Source: Fasciola hepatica (lineage: Eukaryota > Platyhelminthes > Trematoda > Plagiorchiida > Fasciolidae). From it: 64,000 bases of DNA. Position 1 is the first letter of the stretch; every line of letters starts with the position of its first letter. Below are positions 12,060 through 24,314 of this stretch, piece by piece. The notes under the pieces were generated by a model, which was given only the letters and a program-made list of their open reading frames with translations, did not search any database and was not told the origin of the DNA. The stretch spans positions 5,369,001 through 5,433,000 of the forward strand of contig CANUEZ040000167.1 in assembly GCA_948099385.1 (NCBI GenBank), read 5' to 3'. The translations under genes were made by a program, and so were the position numbers.

Positions 12060-12680
12060 AAGTTTCTTTCAGAACAGGGGAAAATTCGCAGGATCCGTAA
12101 TGCTTTTGGCTTCGGCCTCAAACTCGTGCATCACAGCAAGAGCTGAAATGAACTAAACAGAACCAGTGTGACTGACTTAGAGTGGGGTCGACTCAGGCCG
12201 TGACTGGGGAACTGTCTTCAATAGCACATACAAGTGGGACCCATCCCTGAAAGCTACAGAAAACCATTTGCTGTCAGGGTCAATAAAAAATTTAACTGTC
12301 GCTCATGACCAATGGCTGTCCACCAAAGAAGAAGCCATTGGGGTTGAAGGCCTCGGGGTCATATTCAGCAGTGAATTTTAATGTTCGATCTGTGCAGCGC
12401 TGCTGCACAAAAAGATCGTGGTGTGCACTATAGACTGCTACCAGAGCTGATTTGCCGGCGGCCGGAAATAAGTGTACATATTTACATGGCTACAGTACAA
12501 CCTCCCTTGGAGAGTAGAGAGCAAGCTTGGTCACTCTTCTACAAAAATGAAGCCGCCTGCTTAGAAAAAGTCCGGCCTCTCGCCAAGCGGACGGTTGAAA
12601 GAATTCTAGACGCTCGAATGGCCGTGGCCATTGCCTGCCCTGTTGAAACTGAACTGAACCGGACCAGCTAGGAACCTACA
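12060..12680 (+). mobile_element. CR1-like LINE, C-terminal fragment
   Basis: This encodes the region after the RT palm: GLGVIFSSEF followed by a stop (12,350-12,380), then ICAALLHKK-type sequence, VHIYMATVQPPLESREQAWS and FYKNEAACLEKVRPLAKRTV (12,465-12,600). This matches the LINE pattern DLGV ... LYKALVRPHLEY ... LE.VQR.AT. A close parallel is the minus-strand copy at 55,926-56,204 (VHIYVALVRPYLRGSVWAWP). It is truncated at both ends and followed within about 20 bp by an unrelated RTE-like endonuclease. Confidence 0.65.
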
Positions 12681-12689
12681 CTCGATTAC

Positions 12690-14760
12690 AAGGTCACTAG
12701 TCCACCTAGCCTGCTGGAATGTGAGAACTCTTCCAGGTGCAGGTGTCCGGTGCATTACCATGGGCACAATCTACGACTACGGAATCGGCTTAGCTTGTCT
12801 ATCCAAAGTGTGCCTGTGCAACCCAGGCAGCCCACACATTCAGGTCCTTCAAACGGACTCAGTCCACGGGATCACCACAGTAGGCCTGCAAACAATCCCG
12901 GGCTTCATGGAGTTGCGATCAAAAGAAGAAGTTGGGCACACAAAGCCCGGATCTCTTGGGAAGCGGATTTCCCTAAAAATGCTGTGAAAAGATTCGGGAG
13001 TACTTCTTTCGACGAGACCGTATTTGCAGTCCACTCTGCAAAGCCACTTGCTGAGCCAACTACCAAAGACATCTTTCACTCTGAACTTCAAAATTTGGTC
13101 AGAAGTATTCTGAGCCCCGATGCCTCTCTAATTGCAGGAGATTGGAACACCCTCACGGGACCAGCAGATGAGTCTACCTGACGCGTGCAAGGTAAATGTG
13201 GCCTGGTAAAGCGAGGCCAAAAGAACTACTACCTGGTCGCATTTTCGGACCACAACCGACTAGCTGTTACCAATACCCGCTTCCAGCCTCCAAAAGGACG
13301 TGTACTGACCATGCTTTCCAAAGACGGAAGGGCAGCGCACCAGATCGAGTTAATCTTAGTGAGCTCCCTTGGTCATCTTCCGTCGAGAACAGTCGAGCAT
13401 GCCGGGGCGGTGCAACGTGAAATACCAACTGCACGGACCAGGCACTGGTACGAGCTGGTCTCAATCTTCATCTTCCGTTGCGGCAAACATTTCGTCCTCA
13501 ATTCAAAGCAGATACTTCTAATCTAACAACCTTTGGCAAAGTTTAAGGCCTGTCAAGTGCGATATCACCCAGGCTGACCGTGATCAACGTTGATGGCAGC
13601 GCAGACGGGCGGTGGTCAGGGCTAAAAGTATCCACTGCCAGAGTCTTTCTTGGACTGCTAGGAAAGAAAAAGTGGCACGCAAAAGATTGATCCCTCCAGA
13701 AACCCTGAGCCGCTGCGCTAAAGCAAAGGAAGCAAGACTCCGTAATTCGTGTGATTACCATAACCTTAGCCGAGAGGCTACATGCTCAGCAAGGAGCGAC
13801 CTTAAACGGCATCCGTCTGAAACGCAAGCTGAATGAGACCGGCATCCGCTGATGGGGACCTCGGGGGGCCTCTTCGACTCATAAGCTCCTCTTGGTGGAA
13901 CCCTTAAGCCTGTTCTTTTAAAAAAGGCGATGATATAGACCACCTCATATCTGGCTGCGACCAGAAGCTTCAAAGATCGGTGGAAAACTTCTGTTAGCTG
14001 TTGAATCGCCTTCCTTCCAATCCATCTGTATAACGGTACCACGTGACATAAAAAAATACTTAAACAGCCTTGAGCTTTCCGGCAAGTCGGAAGTTATGTC
14101 CACTACTCAAACTGTGAGGAAAACGTCACCAGGGGTGGAATACCATCCGAGACACTAAGATCCTATTTGCCAATTCTGTTAGACTCACTAAGTTTTCTCT
14201 TACGTTGAATCCGGAACACCAAAGATTCTCCCAAAGACGGTCAACCTCTTTCTCAATCCCTATAAAAAGGGCAGCAAGGTCGTCTGAGCAGACTACAGAG
14301 ATAGCAGCCCCGTTGGTATCGTGGCTTGACTTTCTGCGACCATTCTGCTTAATTGCCTTGTTGCTGTCCGGGACGCACAAGCACGCTTCTACCGAAGTGA
14401 AGTTAGTCGAGGAAGAGGTTGTGTTGACCAGAACTGCAAGCCTCTCCGAGTCCTAAAAAATCGCTACGGGTTGCGACAGTCTACCACTGTGTGCTTCATT
14501 GACTTTCGGGCAGCGTCCGACTCCATTGACAGACAGCCACCCTGGAACATATTGCAAAACGACGGAATGCCCTAAGGGTACATCAAATCGATAAGGTCAT
14601 CCCACTCGGCAGCTCGGGTGCTCGTCCGTGCCTACGGCTAGCAGTTTTCAGAGCTCCCAATCAACTCCGGCGTCCAACAAAAGTGCCCTCTATTGCTAGT
14701 CTTATTTAACTAAGATATTAAAGGAATAACGCGTCGCGCCCTCAACAACTTGAGGCCGCA
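12690..14760 (+). mobile_element. RTE-like LINE remnant (endonuclease and partial RT)
   Basis: The endonuclease starts near 12,700 with LACWNVRTLPGAG, then DSVHGIT and GVAIKRR in shifted frames, LIAGDWNTLTG at about 13,130 (normally GDFNAR.G), RLAVTNTRFQ near 13,258 and AAHQIELILV near 13,330 (normally HQIDHILV). A linker with ARLRNSCDYHNL is near 13,735. RT appears at 14,460-14,705 as YGLRQSTTVCFIDFRAASDS, AARVLVRAYG and SGVQQKCPLL (normally SGVRQGCPLSP). The QST.VCFIDF and VRQGC motifs are typical of RTE-type and not CR1-type RT. Several frameshifts and stops are present. Between 13,850 and 14,430 the RT is not readable and may contain an insertion. Confidence 0.7.
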
Positions 14761-15837
14761 TAGAAAGTGCCCCTACAGGGATGCCTGAATTTAAAAAACC
14801 CAGCTCTAATGATTCCCTGGTTCTCATAGAGACCCGGCTCTTGGGTAGTCTCGTCCGTCATCACTCTGCTGGCTTTGGGTGAAAACGTAACTCTAGACAC
14901 TCTTAATATCTGTGACTCCAATCCGACCTTCGAGGAGTGAAGCCTTTGGCGGAGGTGCTGTATGTCCCCCGCCCAAAACCTCCCCTTCAACGGTGACCGA
15001 ACTGCCTATGGCCATTCGGACACGATAAGCCGTCGCCGAAAAGATATCTCTCTACCTGGGACTGACAAGGAGTTTCGGCACTGATCTGAGCATTTTCGTT
15101 TCCCCATTTTCCCACGTGATTCACTTGCTTATCCACAAAACTTTTGGTGGCAATGTGACCCGACATACAGACCATTGGTGAGAGGTTCGTTACGTAGAAC
15201 CTCATCGCCTGCTCTTTCAACTTATCTTCCATGGTGGGCTGCGGTAGGCCCTTTGTTGCTACATCTCATTCTCCTTGAGGCCGCCTAAAATATTCTTGCA
15301 GGGGACTTGGAGAAGAGGGAAAGTGACGTTTCCCGCCTCTCAAGGCTTTGACTCATCTGGTAAAGCCCGTTATATCACAAGGGAAGCTTATGGTGTCCGT
15401 CAAAGTTGCCGCCTATGGTGCTTTCACTTTGCCTTGGGAGTTCTTCCTCTTTCTCTTGTGTTTGGAGCGGGATTTTGTTTCTGGTCTTCGTGCCACACGT
15501 ACCAAAGTTACTCACTCGCGCGAGTCTTTACAAGGCCGGTCACTTCTCACTAATTCTTGCAGGCCAGTGGTCCAGTGAAGGCCTTATCACTGCTCCTGCT
15601 CAGTGACCATGTACTTGGCAAGCGCCGAAAAATTGGGCACAGTGGGGCTCTTTAGCGAGCTGCTTACACAGACAACACAGGAACTTTCTCTGCGAGTTGT
15701 ACCATCCTTGCTTAGCAAGTTCGGCCCACGATCGAGAGGTGAGGTCAGGCCAACGCTTGCCTGGCATGCACTTACGGCTCTGTTTTGGGGCCCTATGCGA
15801 AAGAACCCCACAAAGATGGGATGAATCCGAGTCAACA
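14761..15837. other. No recognisable gene; left flank of the BEL element
   Basis: Frames of 70-105 codons occur on both strands (14,987-15,232 minus, 15,275-15,553 plus, 15,587-15,904 minus). They overlap and show no motif I can name. The minus-strand stretch 14,742-15,232 is open in two successive frames and could be an old coding remnant, but I cannot identify it. Confidence 0.4.
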
Positions 15838-15842
15838 CGGCC
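15838..15842. repeat. Target-site duplication, CGGCC (left)
   Basis: CGGCC immediately precedes the left LTR and is repeated at 24,741-24,745 immediately after the right LTR. Five base pairs is a usual duplication length for BEL/Pao elements. Confidence 0.75.
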
Positions 15843-16268
15843 TGTATAGTCCAGCCGCTGGAACGTTCGAGCGACGCGTAGCAACCAATCTCGACACAAT
15901 TCAAAACAAAGTCGATTCCAAATAGCTACGGTACTATATACAACATTTTAGTTAGTTTTACAATAAACAAACCTCAATAGCATTCCTTCTGGGCTCTTCC
16001 GCTCCAAATTGGACAAAAAATCAACAACTGCAGCTGGGTTACAGCAAAAGGTTAGATACAGAAGATGAGATTGCCAAATACAGTCACAACGAAATTCAAG
16101 CTGGGCGACTCTCGCTCGAGGCAACGGTAGGAGTCCGGTTTGTGACAAAGATTTAGAGAAACAAAACAAGCAGTCGGAATTCCAGCAAAGATAGTTCATA
16201 CGAATGATAAATGTCGTTTGTAATATGGATGCTAATGCATGGAACGGGGTTTCCTTAACTCCTTTACG
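15843..16268 (-). repeat. BEL 3' LTR
   Basis: Aligned without gaps to 24,315-24,740 (constant offset 8,472). I counted roughly seven substitutions in 426 bp, three of them in the last 13 bp at the inner edge (16,256, 16,265, 16,268). It begins TGTATAG on the plus strand. The inner edge ends ACG where the other LTR has ACA. Confidence 0.9.
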
Positions 16269-16358
16269 CCGGCCCCCAAAATCCGACCCGGATTTTTTCC
16301 GTGCGCTGCTAGGTGTGGTCGGCCTCATGCAACGGCTCGCCCTACGGTTCCCCATTAC

Positions 16359-16985
16359 CTAAAATCTATCACCGTCAATAGCAGCTCCCAGTCGGACAAG
16401 TGGATCAACTCTCAGTGGTTCCTCCCGATTCGGCAGATCCGAAGACCCGCCTCCCACTCGAGAAGAGTTGGCCTCTGAACTTACATCACCAGTGTCCGTT
16501 TCGCCCTCTATCAGATAAATCTTTCTAATGTCACGGAGCACTAATCCTTTATTAGTTCGCACTGTTGCCGTTCGCATCAGACCATCCTCCGAAACGGAGA
16601 CGCTTTCAATGACTCCTATCGGTCATCGGCCACGCGGCAAAGCCTCCGAAACTGGTAGCACTACACCACCCGATCTAAAGTTGCGTTCTCGAGTTATCCA
16701 CTTCTGCCGCTGTTGTAATAGTGGAAGATGTTCCATGATCCATCTCTTCAAAAACACAGATGTTAGGTGGTTTGCCTGCTTCCACTGACGAACCATTCTA
16801 TTGCGCAACGAATCCGTCGGAATATCTCGTGGGTTCGCCCTCGGGATAAGTTGGTCATTGGGCATGAGTACTGGCAGATCACGGCAGTCCGAGGTCGAAG
16901 GCACCAGCGGTCGTCCGTTTACTATCCGCTCACTTTCAGTAAGGAATGTCAACAATATTTCATCAGTCATCGGCTGCTCGTCACA
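16359..16985 (-). pseudogene. BEL pol C-terminal tail after the integrase core
   Basis: Minus-strand frame 16,970-16,623 reads IVNGRPLVP, then DLPVLMPNDQLIPR and VRQWKQANHLTSVFLKRW. After one stop (about 16,622) the same frame continues 16,577-16,359 to a genuine-looking end. This N.RPL ... L.P...L ... W...QYL...FW.RW pattern is the integrase C-terminal and following conserved domain of BEL/Pao pol. It is joined to the integrase core by a frameshift near 16,985. Confidence 0.8.
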
Positions 16986-17960
16986 AACTTAAAAGTACTC
17001 TTCTAACCGAGCGCACCATGATCTCCCATATGCCACCACGGTGACTAGCATGTGGGGGATTGAAATGCCACTGCACGCCCCGTTGCAACAATCTATCCGA
17101 AGTCTTATCAATAGACCAGTTTCCCATTAGGTTCTTTAATTCTCTTTGAGCCCCAACAAAGTTTGTACCGTTATCACTGTAAATCTCGGACGGTGCCCCT
17201 CTCCTCGACATGAAACGCAGCAACATCATAATGAATGAATCCGTGCTTAGAGAATAAGAAACTTCAATAAGTAGAGCACGCATCTGTAGGCAGGTGAAGA
17301 TGCATCCATATCGTTTCTCCGTGCTGCGCCCATGTTTAACCGCAAATGGGCCAAAATAATCTATTCCGACGTATTTGAACGGAAACCAACCTTGTTGGAC
17401 TCTAATGGCTGGTAGAGGAGCCATGATCTGCTTGCCTACGACCGCCGTATGCTTCCGGCATTTCCAACATCCTCCAAGTACTCGCTTCATGGCAGCTCCC
17501 CCCTGTACAATCCAAATTTTTTTGAGAAGTTCCGCGAGTAACTGAGAAGGTCCTGCGTGTCCTTCCATCGCGTGATACCATCGGATTATCGAGTCTGTTA
17601 TCGGGTGAGTCTTGGGTAGTAGCACCGGATGTTTCACACCCTGAAGCTGACTGGAGTAGTTTAGTCGTCCTCCAACACAAATAATTCCATTTAATAAAAT
17701 TGGATCGAGTTTTAATAGGGTCCTGTTCATCGGAGATTTGTTAGTGCATATGTTATTGCTCCTGTCTCGTAACCATTTTAGCTCTTCGCCATAGACCTCA
17801 GCTTGTACAATAAAAACAACACTTTCCTCCGCTTTAGCAATGTCGTTTAACTTCAAGGGCCCAGTTGTCAATCCTAGGTCCTTGCGCCCTGCCTTTCGTG
17901 GCTGCAACGTACATTTCAAAACGGGTTAACCACACTACCTACTTAAGCAACTGAAACCAA
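16981..17960 (-). pseudogene. BEL integrase (zinc-binding and catalytic core)
   Basis: The 312-residue open frame (17,919-16,981) carries the H-H-C-C zinc-binding module (HPITDS..., GHAG..., CWKC at residues 151-154) and all three catalytic acidic residues: D187 in VGIDYFGPF, D249 in YSDNGTNF and E299 in GGIWE. The first residues are in a shifted frame: the true continuation upstream is SSWFQLLK, stop, VVWLTRFEMYVAA at about 17,970-17,910, matching the BEL pattern SW..L.R..AW..RF. So one stop (near 17,944) and one frameshift lie just upstream of an otherwise well-kept integrase. Confidence 0.9.
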
Positions 17961-18040
17961 CTGGAGTGCCTAGCGTATGCGGCCCTGAAACCAACCTCAA
18001 CATTGCCATAAAAACTGCTTCAGTATCCAACCCCTGGTTG

Positions 18041-18066
18041 GATATATATATATATATATATATATA
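18041..18066. repeat. TA microsatellite
   Basis: About 12 uninterrupted TA units in the 5' part of the nested insertion. Confidence 0.95.
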
Positions 18067-18590
18067 CTCATTACTGTCCTATAATTATTAACAAAATTAT
18101 GGTGAGTAACTCAACGGTCCTCGATATCTCTTAGCTTATAATGCCTCTCTTCCGCACCAGGTCCCACCACTCATACTTCGCTCACCACCTCTGCGATTTC
18201 GAACTGGAAAATCCAGTCTGATTCATCGCACTTAGCGTGACTCACTAACTGAACTCAACACCCAGTTATGACGTTACCATTTCTGCTCCCACCCTGTCCC
18301 CCAGCTAAGGTTCTTCTGTAATTTCATGCAGAACTTGGTCTTTACTCCTGCTCAATGACCACTCTGGGCGAAATACTAACTTTCCCATTGAAAGTTCTAG
18401 CCACACTTAGGCGTTTCCCCTTTAGTCTCACGTTTCATGGCCTCAATGTGCCTTTGGGATCCGCCGCACCGATGAGCCCGTGCTTAACTTTTGTTCTTCT
18501 TTCCGTTAACCGTTGATCCTCGGCTGCGTCACTCTATCTCACTTTCCTTGCCGTAGTCTTTTGCGTCCGATGATCGCACCCACGTATACA

Positions 18591-18591
<1 letters not shown>

Positions 18592-18626
<35 letters not shown>
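18592..18626. repeat. TA microsatellite
   Basis: About 17 uninterrupted TA units in the nested insertion. Confidence 0.95.
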
Positions 18627-18630
<4 letters not shown>

Positions 18631-20415
18631 GGGTATGCTCCACTCACTTGTCCCCCTTCCTAACTAGATTGTGCCATTTTATTACACACAATTTGCGTAT
18701 ATATAAATGAGTGCTCGCTCTCAGTTAATTCCTGGCTCAGGCTAGAACTCAGCCGTCCCATCCTGCTTTTTTGTGCCTTTCTCGTACTTGCCACACGGAT
18801 TACCATTCCTTAGTAACTAGGCTTCACTTCTCTACGCACATGCTCATGGTAAGTTAAGACCCCATTCCAACCGGAATCCGTATGCCCCTGCCGAATACCA
18901 GCACGTTTGCCCCCACATGAAAAATCCTCATTTTAACACTGTGTTTTCCCCCCTTTTTACTGTTTGCCGTCCTTTACCACAGCTGGTGAACTGACCAGAC
19001 TGTTTTCTTCCTATTTTCTCATTCTTCGTCCAGACCATACCATCTACTTTTGTTTTATTCCTGGTTCCCAAACGGACACCCTCTCCTCATCCACTGCCTA
19101 CCTGATATCGCCCCAAATCTCTACTATCACCCAACTACCCTAGAAAGCTACCAGTCTCCGTCTAGGGATCCCTAATAGACCTGTCCACTAGCCAAACGAT
19201 AACTAACTGTTCGGATAACAAAATGTTCATTTTCTTGCTTCCATATAAACGATAATCATAACGCACAGCTGGGACACTCTCCAGACTGCCGCACTCCTGA
19301 TCTCTTCCAGATTGCATTGGTTACTTGGGTATCCATCGGCCAAATCGACGTTTATTCCGGATTACCGTAAGGACTGGACGATTTGATCAATGGTTTAAAC
19401 CTATACTCTCGCCTGCTGACGTCACATGGGGCACCGTACATGGATTAACAAAACCTCATGAAAGTCTCACCGGATCGCAGAGGTGATTCCTAACAGCAAC
19501 CATCAACACATCCGGTCAACGTCTATTCCCAAATAATCCAACCCGACAGTTCAATTCTTCCCGCGTTGCAGTACGAAATCAATGGCCGGAACCCAGCCTT
19601 CGCAGCTGTCAACTTCGTCAAACCAGCCCTTTTTTACCTGCTCCCCACATCATTCTGCCTGCAACCAAGGTCTTTACGGAACAGAATACCAGCCATCTGC
19701 AGCCAACCATAATTTGATTACCAATTTTCTATCAAATACAAAAAAAAAACATTTTACACTCTTCCAACTCCTGCCTAGCCGAACCATTGACGTTTGTCTC
19801 CACTAATCCGTTTCATTGACGGCTTTTCTTTTCTTTAATAGTCCGTTATATGTCCATACACCATTCATGCTCTTCAAAAGTTCACTGAAGTCCCTGCAAA
19901 GCTTTTCGCCTTCATTTGAATTTCCATATGACACTGTAATCACCTGCACAAAAGGTCCGTTTTATTATCACCTTTGAATCACTTGCCTTTATTTCACATG
20001 CTTCCCCCACAATTAGTTACCCAATGCTGGATCAGTGTCCAATATTCCGCTGGTATCTCTGACTGCACTTTGAAAGCCCCACGCTTGCTTTACTTCTAAC
20101 AATGTTCTTTTGCATCTCTTACGCCCGGTTACTTGTTAGTGACCGTCCATTTGTCGCTTATATCAGCAATTCCACGACTGCCCAGCTATCCACACCGCCC
20201 CCAGCGATTTCGAAACCGATTCGAAATTCCCGCCTCAACCATTACCACTTTTGTTTACTCAAACACTACATGACTTTACTGTTGTATTTCGGTTGCTGTG
20301 ATTTATAAATTTAGAATTTGTGAATACCTCACATTGACATGTATTGCTGTATACTCTGATCTTGCCTTGTGCATGTGTATTGACCACGGTCAAGAAATAT
20401 ACTATAACTATAACT

Positions 20416-21445
20416 AAAGAAGTGCGTCCGTCTGTGCATCCTGCAACACCGTGAGAACTATACTCGAAGGCTGCTTCAACTCAACGTTTGGTAGTGCTGC
20501 AGACACCGTAGGACTGGTCGGCCATGAAGTTTCATCGTTCATCAAGAATTTAGGACCTTCAAACCGGCAGCTGATATCACTCGGTGATGTTGTGCCTCTT
20601 GATGCCAAGTCTGCAGGGTTAGCCTCCCATCTGCCATGACGCCACTGCCAGGGTTCCGACCACTGATGGATTTCAGCCAAACGGTTGGCGACGTACGTAC
20701 TGAATCTCGCTTTAGTGTTGTTTATGTGGTGTCAGAATATAACAGAGTCCGTCAAGTAGTAGATCTTACCAAACTTGATTCCAGTTTCTTCCATAAGAAT
20801 CCGGGAAACTCTAACGGCCAGTCTTGCTGCGTCTAACTCCAATCGAGGGATCGTTGCTGTCTTCAGAGGAGCTACCCTTGGCTTAGAGAACAGCAGGGCA
20901 CAGTGGGGGGCTATGCCCATTGAAACCGTTCTGGAATACGCCACCACCCCATAGCCAACTTCAAAACCGTCACAAAATACACGAAGCTGCACACCTTCGT
21001 GCAGTGAGTCACCTCTAATAATAGAACGCTGAATTTTGAATGCGCAAAGTTGTTCCATACTTCTTAACCACTAATTCCAGCATCGTAGGGGTTCTTCTCT
21101 AATTAGGTCGTCCCAACCAAGCTTCAAGTGACACAGTGATTGCAATAACACCTTGCCTGGCAGAATGAAAGGTGAAACTAACCCTAGTGTGTCGAACACG
21201 GATGATACTATAGACAAAAATCCAAGCCTTGTTTGAGGTTTTTCGCTTGTTGCGAATGAAAACTGGAACGTGTCTTCTATTACATTCCATTCTAACCCCA
21301 AAGTTCTCTACGGCACAGGAGCGCAATCATCTACTTCCAAAGTTGAATGGGCCAGCTCAGATTTTGGTAAAATATCCAGCACCTTCTTACGATTACACAC
21401 CCACTTATGAAGCCGGAATCTACCTCGTGATAGTAACTCACTCAT
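20416..21445 (-). pseudogene. BEL pol: end of RT, and RNase H
   Basis: One minus-strand frame with three stops (near 21,303, 21,065, 20,731). 21,301-21,071 carries RLGFLSIVSSVFDTLGLVSP, the BEL connection motif (S..D.LG...P). 21,058-20,732 carries RNase H: the first acidic residue in VFCDGFEVGYG, IPRLELDAARLA for the second, and LTDS for the third. 20,680-20,416 carries PADLASRGTT, typical of the BEL region before the integrase. It is linked to the upstream part by a frameshift near 21,445 and ends at the nested insertion. Confidence 0.9.
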
Positions 21446-23076
21446 CTGGATAGCAAAACTCTTGTATTCTCCGGTGTGGGCGAAGAAACGAAACAGTCGT
21501 CTACGTAGCAGTTGTTATACACGGCCCTGGAGACGTAATCCTCATACTGTCCTCCCCAATCGTGTGCCGTGCGACGTGACGCGAAATTTGCACAAAATGG
21601 GGAGGAAGTGGCACCAAATTGGTGAACATTCACTTGATATTCAACAACATTGCCACCTAGTTGACCATTTTCCCACCAGAGGAACCTCAGTGCTCCTTTG
21701 TCTCTCGTCGGCACTCGAACCTGCATGAACATTTCTTCAACATCCGCAGCCGACGCGATAGACCCCTTTCGAAAACGTAGCAGCACTCCAACTAAGCTTG
21801 TTGTCGTATCCGGTCCCTGTAGCAAGTAATCATTCAAGGAGCTTCCCTGGAATGCAGCCGCACAGTCATACACCACTCTCAACTTGCTAGGCTTTTTAGG
21901 GTTTGTAACTGCGTGACGTGGTAAGTACCACTTTGGCTTAAAACCCATTTTTAGCTGGAAACCGGACACTAACTGGGCGTGGCCCTTGTGCACACAACCC
22001 TCGTTTATTGTAGAGCATTTGTCAAAGAATTCCGAGTCACGCGCAAGCCTTTTCCTCGAGCCGTTCAATCTCTCTTTGGCCACAATATAGTTATTTGGTA
22101 GTCTCACTTCAGGATTCCTCCACGGAAGTGCAACTTCATAGTGTCCGTCCAAACAGGCTGTGGCATTGAAAACCATATCAACGGCTTGTTTGTCTTCTAA
22201 TGAAGGAGAGTTTTCCGATGCACACCCATCGCGAAAATCGGCGTTGTATAGTCGATCGATCTGTTCCGCTAAGGGGTCCATTCCCCTCTCACGGTGGTTT
22301 ACTGTCCTCACAAAGCGTGGTTCCTGGTTTATCGGACCAAGAACAATCCTTCCTAAAATCTTCCGCACAGCATAGGGTTGTTTTCTTTTGCCGCATCTTT
22401 GCTGTAATGCCCAAAGTGCTTCTGGGACTTCGGCACCTATCAGGATTCGCACTCTCGAATCTTCCGCATTTTTTCTTTGGACGCAATGTAGGTGAGGCCA
22501 GGATAAAATGTCCGCATCTGTGCAGTACTGGACTGCTTGGATTGGTAGCCTATCAACACGAAAGGCTCTCTCTACATCCACGAAATCATTGTTTGACAAC
22601 GAGTTCAGTCGCAGCCCCGTTATTCCCGGATTCCAAGTGGTAGTCCCATTCACGGTTGAAATCGAAAGTGAGGTCGGGGATGCCTTCAGGCTTACCAGCT
22701 CCATAATGTCTTTTTGTATTAGAGTAACATCAGACCCGCTGTCCAGCAGAACGTAGGTCTCCACAGAGCCCCCCAGCCCGTCTACTCGCACTGGTAGTAC
22801 ACCTAAACTGACCCGACATTCTGGCCTAAGAGCAGCCGCACAACTATTGGTCCACTGGCCAGGCTTTTTTGCACTGTCCGTGCCCAGCTTATCCAGCTGC
22901 AGACCTTGTGTTTTATCTTGTGTGACTCGATTAGTACATTGCCTCTGTGCAACAAGCAGTAGAGAGTGGTGTCGTTTCGGACAACCTGATGTTGAACATG
23001 GTTTGGAAACAGAACAGTTGCTAGACAGATGTCCACACTTGAGACACAAAAAACAAGCCTTGATTTCTTTGATCAA
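21442..23076 (-). pseudogene. BEL gag end, protease and RT
   Basis: A 544-residue open frame, the longest in the window. Residues 8-35 hold a zinc knuckle (CFLCLKCGHLSSNC), residues 110-120 the aspartic protease site (LLDSGSDVTLI), and about residue 320 onward the RT (KLRVVYDCAAAFQGSSLND, then the first catalytic Asp in AADVEEMF). The catalytic YVDD box is near residue 524 (21,496-21,510). Family knowledge: this order and the YVDD box fit BEL/Pao pol. The frame is open at both ends, cut by a stop at 23,081 and a frameshift at about 21,445. Confidence 0.93.
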
Positions 23077-24284
23077 TGCCTAACGACCGGGTATATCAGG
23101 AGACAGGAATCGCTGACATTCCTCAAGTGCGTGTATTCCATTACATACCGGAAACCTATTAGCTGCGACCAACAAAGTACTACCCTGATTTGGCATGAAC
23201 CTTGTCGTTCCTAGATGCGGGTTTTGTGCATAATTCCTCCAACTGGATGACCGCGAATACCCCTGAGCCTTGCTATTGGCAGCCAGATTGCCAAACCTAC
23301 TCCGAGCAATCCGTGCCTCACGGGACACTTGGTGCTGCAGATCTTGGAACCTCGGTTCGTCTCCTCCTCCCAAAATATCATCAACGGTCCTAGCCCACAA
23401 ATCCTGGAGACGCCTCGGTAGCACTCGAGTGATACGTTCCATAGTCTGCAATGAGTTGAGGTCTGACATGCAATTCATCTGCGTGAGGGAAACTTCACAG
23501 TTCAGCATTTTTAACGACAATTTGGTCAGGGCATCCGAATCCTCCACCAGAGGCTTCAAACCTTCAGTAAGCCTTCAATCAGTGAACGAGCCACTACATG
23601 ATCTTGTCCATACAGTTCCTTTAAGATTTCCCTAGCCCTATTGTATGCCATTGTCGGAGGCAACATAACACATTCGGCAATCGCACCCTTTGCTTGTCCC
23701 TTGCAGTAATGCATCAAATAAAGTAGGCTCCGGCCATCGTCCCGAACTCTACGTTCGACGTAATATTCGAACTGTTTCACATACCTCCAGCACGTTGACG
23801 AGCAGCCCGCAAATGACTCCAGTTCCACCCTGGGTAAGTCCAAACGATAATTCACTGCAGTTTCCGCCACTTGAACCGAGCTTGTTGTTCGTGGTGCATC
23901 GTTCTGCACATGGCAATCACCTACGTAACGAGAAAGATGTTCACTGACCATTACTTCACCCTTGAATTCAACTCCGTTGACTGGATCTTCTTCTTCCTCA
24001 GCGAAAGCCAAAAGCAGTTTCGTCATTCCCGTCTCATTCCTCACCTGGAGCAGCTTACGTTGCTTATCTAACTCTAATTGTTCTGCGACCTTCTTTTCCT
24101 TCAACTCAGCTAACAACAGATCAGCTCTAGCTCCATGGGAAACCGAGATAACCCTAGAACAACCTGGTATATCAGAGCCTGAGCAAGAAACATGACCAAC
24201 ACATACGGGCAAAGGGGTTTGGTTTACCTGCAGGGTATTGCCCTTTGATTCAGAACGGTTTGCCGATTTGCTGCGTAATTTCAT
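23077..24284 (-). pseudogene. BEL gag
   Basis: The start codon at 24,284 lies 31 bp inside the 5' LTR edge and opens a 242-residue frame (KLRSKSANRSE...). A coiled-coil-like stretch (ELKEKKVAEQLELDKQRK) is near residue 60, and the BEL gag core near residue 150 (LPRVELESFAGCSSTCWRYV, then LLYLMHYCKGQAKGAI). A frameshift near 23,558 moves into a 159-residue frame (LQDLWARTVDDILGGGDEPR, VCNGIHALEEC), which ends in a TAG at 23,081 in the middle of the zinc-knuckle region. The frame continues beyond it, consistent with a TGG to TAG change. Confidence 0.88.
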
Positions 24285-24314
24285 TTCTCAGCAATTGCCA
24301 AGGATATTGAGTAC

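Larger units (their letters stand above)
17985..20415 (+). mobile_element. Nested non-LTR retroposon inside the BEL element
   Basis: BEL pol breaks after ...QTDALL at about 20,414 and resumes as AAYARHSSW near 17,985, so roughly 2.4 kb is foreign. Its right end is a repeated AACTAT tail (20,398-20,415), the hallmark of a target-primed insertion in plus orientation. Near 19,525-19,600 a frame reads QRLFPNNPTRQFNSSRVAVRNQWP, split here by degeneracy, resembling the ...R..FFS.RV...WN.LP box at the end of CR1/Jockey RT. Two TA microsatellites (18,041-18,066 and 18,592-18,626) lie in its 5' part. I could not define a target-site duplication. Confidence 0.75.

Noticed and set aside
14126..14380. 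Minus-strand frame with CSDDLAALF, resembling an RT catalytic box
   Set aside because: It lies in the opposite direction inside an RTE-like LINE, and no other RT motif supports it in that frame. I could not exclude a small inserted fragment.
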